From the NCBI GenBank assembly GCA_903837355.1, contig CAILUI010000240.1:37002-101001 (forward strand): a stretch of DNA of 64,000 nt, read 5' to 3'. Positions 60,088 to 64,000 of the stretch are shown piece by piece. Within the stretch, counting starts at the first letter, position 1, and each line of letters begins with the position of its first letter. The position numbers and the translations under genes were made by a program. The notes under the pieces were generated by a model. That model saw only the letters and a list, made by a program, of their open reading frames with translations, was not told the DNA's origin and made no database searches. The DNA is from an uncultured Victivallales bacterium. GTDB taxonomy: Bacteria > Verrucomicrobiota > Lentisphaeria > Oligosphaerales > JAFGRS01.

Positions 60088-61818
60088 TTACTCGACCATG
60101 ATGTCTTTGTGGCTGCCGCCCGCCGGGATCATGGGCAGCACGTGCTCCTGGTATTCCACATGCACGTCGAGCAGGAAGGGCTCCTTGCTCGCCAGCATTT
60201 CCCGCAGAGCCGGTTCGAGTTCGGCGAGGGTCCACACATCCCGCCCGGGAATCATGTATCCTTCCGCGATCAGCGGGAAGTTCGGGTAGGGCCGGTCCGT
60301 CTTGTCGCTGCTCAGCACCGTGTTGCCGCGGCGGCTATGGTAGAAGCGGTCCTCCCACTGCGCCACCATGCCCAGGTGCTGGTTGTTGAGGATGATCATC
60401 TTCACGTCGACATCCTCGCAGTGCACCGTGCCCAGTTCCTGGATGTTCATCTGGAAACTGCCATCGCCGTCGATCAACACCACCAGATCCTCGGGTCGGG
60501 CGATCTTGGCGCCGATGGCAGAGGGCAGGCCGAAGCCCATGGTCCCCAGTCCGCCCGAGGTCAGCAACTGCCGCGGCCGCTCAAAGGTGTAGAACTGGGC
60601 GGCCCACATCTGGTGCTGGCCCACGCCGGTCACGATGGTCGCCTTGCCGTCCGTCAAGCGGCACAGCGCCTCGACCACGGCCTGCGGTTGGATCTTGTCG
60701 CTGGCGCGGTAGGCCAGCGGGTGTTCGGACTTCCAGCGCCGGATCTGCTCGTGCCAGGCCGCGTACTCCTTGCGGATCGGGTTCGGGATGAGCTTGCTCA
60801 GCAGGCTGCGCGCGTCGCAGACGATGCCGATGTCGGCGTGCTTATTCTTGTTGATCTCCGAGGGATCGATGTCGGCGTGCACGATGGTGGCATGCTGAGC
60901 GAAGGTGGCGACGTTGCCGGTCACACGGTCGTCGTAGCGCACGCCGATGCCGATCAGCAGGTCGCACTCGTTGAGCGCGTAGCTGGCATAGTAGGTGCCA
61001 TGCATGCCCGGCCACTTCAGGCTCAGCGGGTGGCGTTCCGGGAAGGCGCCCACGCCCATCAGGCTGGTCACCACCGGCAGGTTGTAGCTCTCCGCCACCT
61101 GCAGCAACTCCTGGTGAGCGCCGGCCGTGATCACGCCGCCACCCACGTACAGGCACGGCCGTTCCGCCGCGCTGATCGCCTGCCGCAAGCGCTCCACATC
61201 CACGTCCGGGGCCTCGCAGTGCACCCGGTAGGAGCGCGGGCTCGGCGCCTCCTCGGGATAGGTGGGCACGCACAGCTTCTGTTGCACGTCCTTCGGAATA
61301 TCCAGCACCACCGGTCCCGGACGCCCGGAGGCGGCCAGGTAGAAGGCCTCTGCGATCACCGCCGGTAACTCCTGCGGGTCCAGCACCAGGTAGCTGTGCT
61401 TCACGATCGGCCGGGTCATGCCGATGATGTCGATCTCCTGAAACGCATTCTTGCCGATGAAACGCTGTGACACCTGGCCCGTGATCACCACCAACGGGAT
61501 GGAGTCCATGTACGCATCCGCGATCGCGGTCACCAGGTTCGTCGCCCCTGGGCCGCTGGTGGCCATGCAGACGCCCGTGCGGCCCGTGGCCCGCGCATAC
61601 CCCGCGGCCGCAAAGGCGCCGCCCTGCTCGTGCCGGGGCAGGATCACGCGCAACGAGGAATCGCGCAGGGCCTGATGCATCTCCATCGAGGCGCCGCCCG
61701 GATAGGCGAAGATCACCTCGACGCCATGCAACTCCAGGCAGCGGACCACGATCTCGGCCCCCTTGATGCCCGTCTGCGTACGGCGCGTCTGGCCGGTGGT
61801 TGGTTTTGCTTCTGCCAT
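60088..61818 (-). CDS. ilvB: Acetolactate synthase, large (catalytic) subunit
   Basis: 576 aa, full length. ATG 61818 (AAAGGA nine bases upstream) is preferred to ATG 61842. Catalytic Glu64 in LPRHEQGGAFAA; N-terminal AYPGGASMEMHQAL; central FAD/regulatory domain (PVVTSLMGVGAFPERHPLSL); TPP-binding motif GDGSFQMNIQELGTV ending ILNN. It condenses two pyruvate molecules, or pyruvate with 2-oxobutyrate, in the first committed step of valine, leucine and isoleucine synthesis. No ilvN lies downstream: the next gene is convergent. Transcription passes through a leader peptide and terminator, so expression should respond to branched-chain aminoacyl-tRNA. Confidence 0.95.
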   Translation of the reverse strand: MAEAKPTTGQTRRTQTGIKGAEIVVRCLELHGVEVIFAYPGGASMEMHQALRDSSLRVILPRHEQGGAFAAAGYARATGRTGVCMATSGPGATNLVTAIADAYMDSIPLVVITGQVSQRFIGKNAFQEIDIIGMTRPIVKHSYLVLDPQELPAVIAEAFYLAASGRPGPVVLDIPKDVQQKLCVPTYPEEAPSPRSYRVHCEAPDVDVERLRQAISAAERPCLYVGGGVITAGAHQELLQVAESYNLPVVTSLMGVGAFPERHPLSLKWPGMHGTYYASYALNECDLLIGIGVRYDDRVTGNVATFAQHATIVHADIDPSEINKNKHADIGIVCDARSLLSKLIPNPIRKEYAAWHEQIRRWKSEHPLAYRASDKIQPQAVVEALCRLTDGKATIVTGVGQHQMWAAQFYTFERPRQLLTSGGLGTMGFGLPSAIGAKIARPEDLVVLIDGDGSFQMNIQELGTVHCEDVDVKMIILNNQHLGMVAQWEDRFYHSRRGNTVLSSDKTDRPYPNFPLIAEGYMIPGRDVWTLAELEPALREMLASKEPFLLDVHVEYQEHVLPMIPAGGSHKDIMVE

Positions 61819-61890
61819 CGCTCGGTTTCCTTTCCGCATCATTGTCTGCCTGCCTGCCTGCGCACCCCCTGACGCCGAGGTCGCCTATGC

Positions 61891-61928
61891 AAAAGCGCCC
61901 TCGCCGTCGTTTCGGCGGCGAGGGCGCT
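61891..61928 (-). terminator. Intrinsic terminator (attenuator) upstream of ilvB
   Basis: On the minus strand a perfect 13-bp GC-rich stem (AGCGCCCTCGCCG at 61928-61916 with its complement at 61906-61894) and a 9-base loop are followed by TTTT. It lies 50 bp after the leader peptide stop and 73 bp before ilvB, the position expected of an attenuator. Confidence 0.85.
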
Positions 61929-61979
61929 GTTTTCTAACTCTTGGGGATCCGGTCCAGACGCTTCCGACAACCCGTTGTC

Positions 61980-62066
61980 TCAGCAGGAGGATACCCCGAC
62001 AGCGACCGCCGCCGGGCTTCCTACAATGACGAGTTGAAGTCGGAGTGATGTCATGACGGAATCCAT
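61980..62066 (-). CDS. Branched-chain leader peptide of the ilvB attenuator
   Basis: 28 aa from ATG 62066 (or 24 aa from ATG 62054), ending TGA 61982-61980. Residues include the run LRLQLVIVG and then AAVAVGV: in the shorter form three Leu, five Val and one Ile among 24 residues. The composition and its place between a strong promoter and a terminator match ilv/leu leader peptides, where stalling at Leu, Val or Ile codons prevents terminator formation. The segment 62014-62001 inside the peptide is partly complementary to the 5' arm of the terminator and could serve as antiterminator (inference). Confidence 0.72.
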   Translation of the reverse strand: MDSVMTSLRLQLVIVGSPAAVAVGVSSC

Positions 62067-62099
62067 ACTCAGGTGACGCCAATGGGGCGCACGACAATT

Positions 62100-62128
62100 A
62101 GTATACCGGCGCGCGCGGACGTTGTCAA
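62100..62128 (-). promoter_or_regulatory. Near-consensus promoter for the ilvB leader
   Basis: Minus-strand -35 TTGACA (62128-62123), 17-bp spacer, -10 TATACT (62105-62100). It lies just after the serA stop and ~34 bp before the leader ATG, so ilvB has its own promoter in addition to any readthrough from serA. Confidence 0.85.
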
Positions 62129-62137
62129 GATTCCGGG

Positions 62138-63709
62138 TTACGGCACCGTCAGCGCAAAGGCCACTTCCGCCTGGGTCTCGCGCTGGATGCGCTCGACCAC
62201 CTCCGGCGGCACCGGGCCGTTGGTCTTCAGCACCGCGATCGCCTTCTCGTTGTTGCTGTCCCGCGGCGCCCGGATGTCCTCGATGTTCAGATTGGCTGCG
62301 GCGCAGGCGCTGGTGATGCGGGCCAGCACCCCCGGCCGGTCCACGTACTGCACGACCAGCGCATGCCCCTTGGGCACGAAGTAAAGCCGGTCGAAGTCGT
62401 TGATCCGGGAGATCATGATATTGCCTTCGGCGATCGTCCCGCGCACGCTGACCCGGCCGATGGCATTGCCGCCCTCGGCCAGATCGATGGTCATGCTGTT
62501 GCCGTAGTGCTTGGCTTCGTCCGCGCCGCGCACCTCGACCTCGATCCCGCGGTCGGCCAGGAACATGCGCGCCTCCTCCGGGTCCTGCAGGGGGTCGAAC
62601 TCCGGCGAGAGAGCGGCGCAGATCGGCGGCAGGAACCACTTGGCGAAGGGTTCGAGGGTGCCATAGAAACTGCACTTGATCTGGTGTACTGGCCGGCCGC
62701 CGCCCAGGTAGCTGCGGGCCACCAGGGCCACGTAGTAGGCCAGTTGCTGATAGCTCTCGTCCAGGCCGTCCGGCACCCCCTTGTTGACCACGTACGTCGT
62801 GATCCCTCTTTCGACGTAGGCGATGAGCTGCTCGGCGGCGCGCCGGGCGGCCGTCGAGTTGGCCTCGTGGGTGTTCGCGCCCAGGTGCGGCAGCATCACG
62901 TCGGCGATGTCGGCGACACTCTTCGGACCGGCTTCGTCAGCCTCGTAGACGTCATTGCAGAAACCGAGGTTCTTATCCTTCTTCGCCGCCCGCAGATCAG
63001 CCTCGTTGATGATCCCGGCGCGCGCGCAGTTGATCAGCACCGCCCCCTTCTTCATCCGGGCCAGGAGCTTGCTGTTCACCATGCCGCGGGTCTCGTTGTT
63101 CTCCGGAACGTGCAGGGTGACCAGGTCGGACTCAGCAAACAGCGTCTCGAGATCGACCAGCTTCACTCCCAGGTCCTCGGCCTTGGCGGCGCTGATCACC
63201 GGGTCGAAGGCGAGCAAACGCATCTCGAAGCCGGCGCTGCGCTTGGCCACCAGCTGACCGATGTTGCCCAGGCCGACGATCCCCAGCGTCTTGCGGTGCA
63301 GCTCCCGGCCCATGAACTTCTTCTTCTCCCACTTGCCGGCGCGCGTGGTCACATCACCCGCCACTACGTGCCGGTAGTACCCCAGCGCCAGCGCAAAGAC
63401 CTCCTCGGCAACCGCGTTGGCGTTGGCCCCCGGCGTGTTCATCACGTCCACCCCGCGCCGGCGCGCGTGCTTGGTGTCGATGGTGTCGTAGCCGGCGCCG
63501 GCCCGGATGACGACCTTCAACTTCGGCAATGCGTCGATGACCGCCGCCGTCACCTCTTCGCTGCGGACGATCAACGCCTCGGTCTCCGGGTAGCGCTGCG
63601 CTAGCTCCGGCAGCGCCGTATCCGCGTCCTGGACCACGGTGAAACCCTTCGGCGTCAACAGCTCACGGGCGATGGCGTCCAGCTTGGTCGGGATCAGCAC
63701 CTGTTGCAT
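62138..63709 (-). CDS. serA: D-3-phosphoglycerate dehydrogenase (long form with ACT domain)
   Basis: 523 aa, typical of the long SerA type. ATG 63709 has GGAG eight bases upstream. Substrate domain (VLIPTKLDAIARELL, IRAGAGYDTID, NTPGANANAVAEE), Rossmann nucleotide domain with GIVGLGNIGQLVAKR, catalytic Arg in NCARAGIINEADL, and His in VMLPHLGANTHEA. An intervening domain follows (~305-440), then a C-terminal ACT domain (VVQYVDRPGVLARITSACAA) that usually binds serine for feedback inhibition. Catalyses the first step of serine synthesis. Upstream of ilvB on the same strand; each has its own promoter. Confidence 0.95.
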   Translation of the reverse strand: MQQVLIPTKLDAIARELLTPKGFTVVQDADTALPELAQRYPETEALIVRSEEVTAAVIDALPKLKVVIRAGAGYDTIDTKHARRRGVDVMNTPGANANAVAEEVFALALGYYRHVVAGDVTTRAGKWEKKKFMGRELHRKTLGIVGLGNIGQLVAKRSAGFEMRLLAFDPVISAAKAEDLGVKLVDLETLFAESDLVTLHVPENNETRGMVNSKLLARMKKGAVLINCARAGIINEADLRAAKKDKNLGFCNDVYEADEAGPKSVADIADVMLPHLGANTHEANSTAARRAAEQLIAYVERGITTYVVNKGVPDGLDESYQQLAYYVALVARSYLGGGRPVHQIKCSFYGTLEPFAKWFLPPICAALSPEFDPLQDPEEARMFLADRGIEVEVRGADEAKHYGNSMTIDLAEGGNAIGRVSVRGTIAEGNIMISRINDFDRLYFVPKGHALVVQYVDRPGVLARITSACAAANLNIEDIRAPRDSNNEKAIAVLKTNGPVPPEVVERIQRETQAEVAFALTVP

Positions 63710-63811
63710 GGGTTTCTCTCCAACCTTAGTACGCCCCGGCGAACCGTTGCCGCGGGCCCCCCCCGCCGGCACGCGCCCAGAGCTCTTTTTCCGCGCTTCG
63801 CGTCCGGCGCC

Positions 63812-63840
63812 AATATCGCGCCGGCCGGTGGGCCTGTCAA
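63812..63840 (-). promoter_or_regulatory. serA promoter
   Basis: Minus-strand -35 TTGACA (63840-63835), 17-bp spacer, -10 GATATT (63817-63812), about 100 bp upstream of the serA ATG. The remaining upstream sequence (63841-63959) shows nothing recognisable. Confidence 0.7.
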
Positions 63841-63959
63841 CGCTCTGAGTCCGGGTGGGGTAACCGGTCACTGAATGGGGGATAGGGGAGCCGGTTGACC
63901 GTTGTCGCCGTCGGCGGCGTATGCCAACGGGTTTGGTCGCGAGCGGAGCAACCCGGCGG

Positions 63960-64000
63960 TCAGCCGGCCATGGGCGCGGGCTCGTCGAAGAGGATGGTGC
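63960..64000 (-). CDS. Possible C-terminal end of a gene entering from the right
   Basis: Minus-strand frame TILFDEPAPMAG followed by TGA at 63962-63960, entering from beyond the window edge. The composition is protein-like and it lies on the same strand as serA, but 12 codons cannot identify a family or exclude chance. Confidence 0.25.
   Translation of the reverse strand, partial: TILFDEPAPMAG

Noticed and set aside
1..64000. tRNA, rRNA or riboswitch genes
   Set aside because: I looked for T-loop-like GTTCGA sequences, rRNA landmarks and riboswitch-like leaders on both strands and saw none convincing; a dedicated tRNA and covariance-model scan would settle this.

Overview
The window is a GC-rich (visually near 68-70% G+C), densely coded, Gram-negative-type chromosome segment with good Shine-Dalgarno sequences, frequent GTG starts and recognisable sigma70-type promoters. 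Lipoproteins, an Mla-type lipid transporter, DUF4175-like giant membrane proteins with a von Willebrand A partner, a zinc-ribbon Ser/Thr kinase, many secreted glycosidases and a set of UroD-like proteins fit the Planctomycetes/Lentisphaerae/Kiritimatiellae (PVC) or a neighbouring uncultured phylum. This placement is inference from gene content. No rRNA, tRNA or CRISPR array was seen.

Region 1 (1-18 kb) is a carbohydrate locus: two secreted beta-helix proteins, a PL26/YetA-like exo-rhamnogalacturonan lyase, a GH2 enzyme and a large putative glycosidase. They are interleaved with three intact UroD-family genes and two broken UroD pieces. Region 2 (18-22 kb) is accessory: a minus-strand operon with a ribbon-helix-helix protein, a gene split by an in-frame TAG and an SCEGH-motif protein, then a PD-(D/E)XK-like protein and a VapBC-type toxin-antitoxin pair. 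Region 3 (22-28.5 kb) returns to secreted carbohydrate enzymes: an SGNH esterase, a clan GH-D-like glycosidase and a TIM-barrel protein.

Region 4 (28.5-42 kb) is mostly housekeeping: a lipoprotein, a DUF4175-like protein with a VWA membrane protein, gatC-gatA, a kinase, and a glutaminyl-tRNA synthetase carrying a C-terminal tRNA-binding domain. Region 5 (42-48.5 kb) has lower G+C and looks mobile: HipBA with three phased operators, then a translationally coupled pair of P-loop ATPases, one with almost identical 38-residue repeats, ending at an integrase remnant and a large palindrome. This ATPase pair is the best candidate for an undescribed system.

Region 6 (48.5-64 kb) holds an SDR plus HpaI-type aldolase (sugar-acid catabolism), a secreted protein of unknown function, an mlaE-mlaF-mlaD-pqiC operon, a DUF4136 lipoprotein, a second DUF4175-like protein, and amino-acid biosynthesis: serA followed by ilvB. 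Between serA and ilvB lie a near-consensus promoter, a short Leu/Val/Ile-rich leader peptide and an intrinsic terminator, the layout of a classical transcription attenuator.
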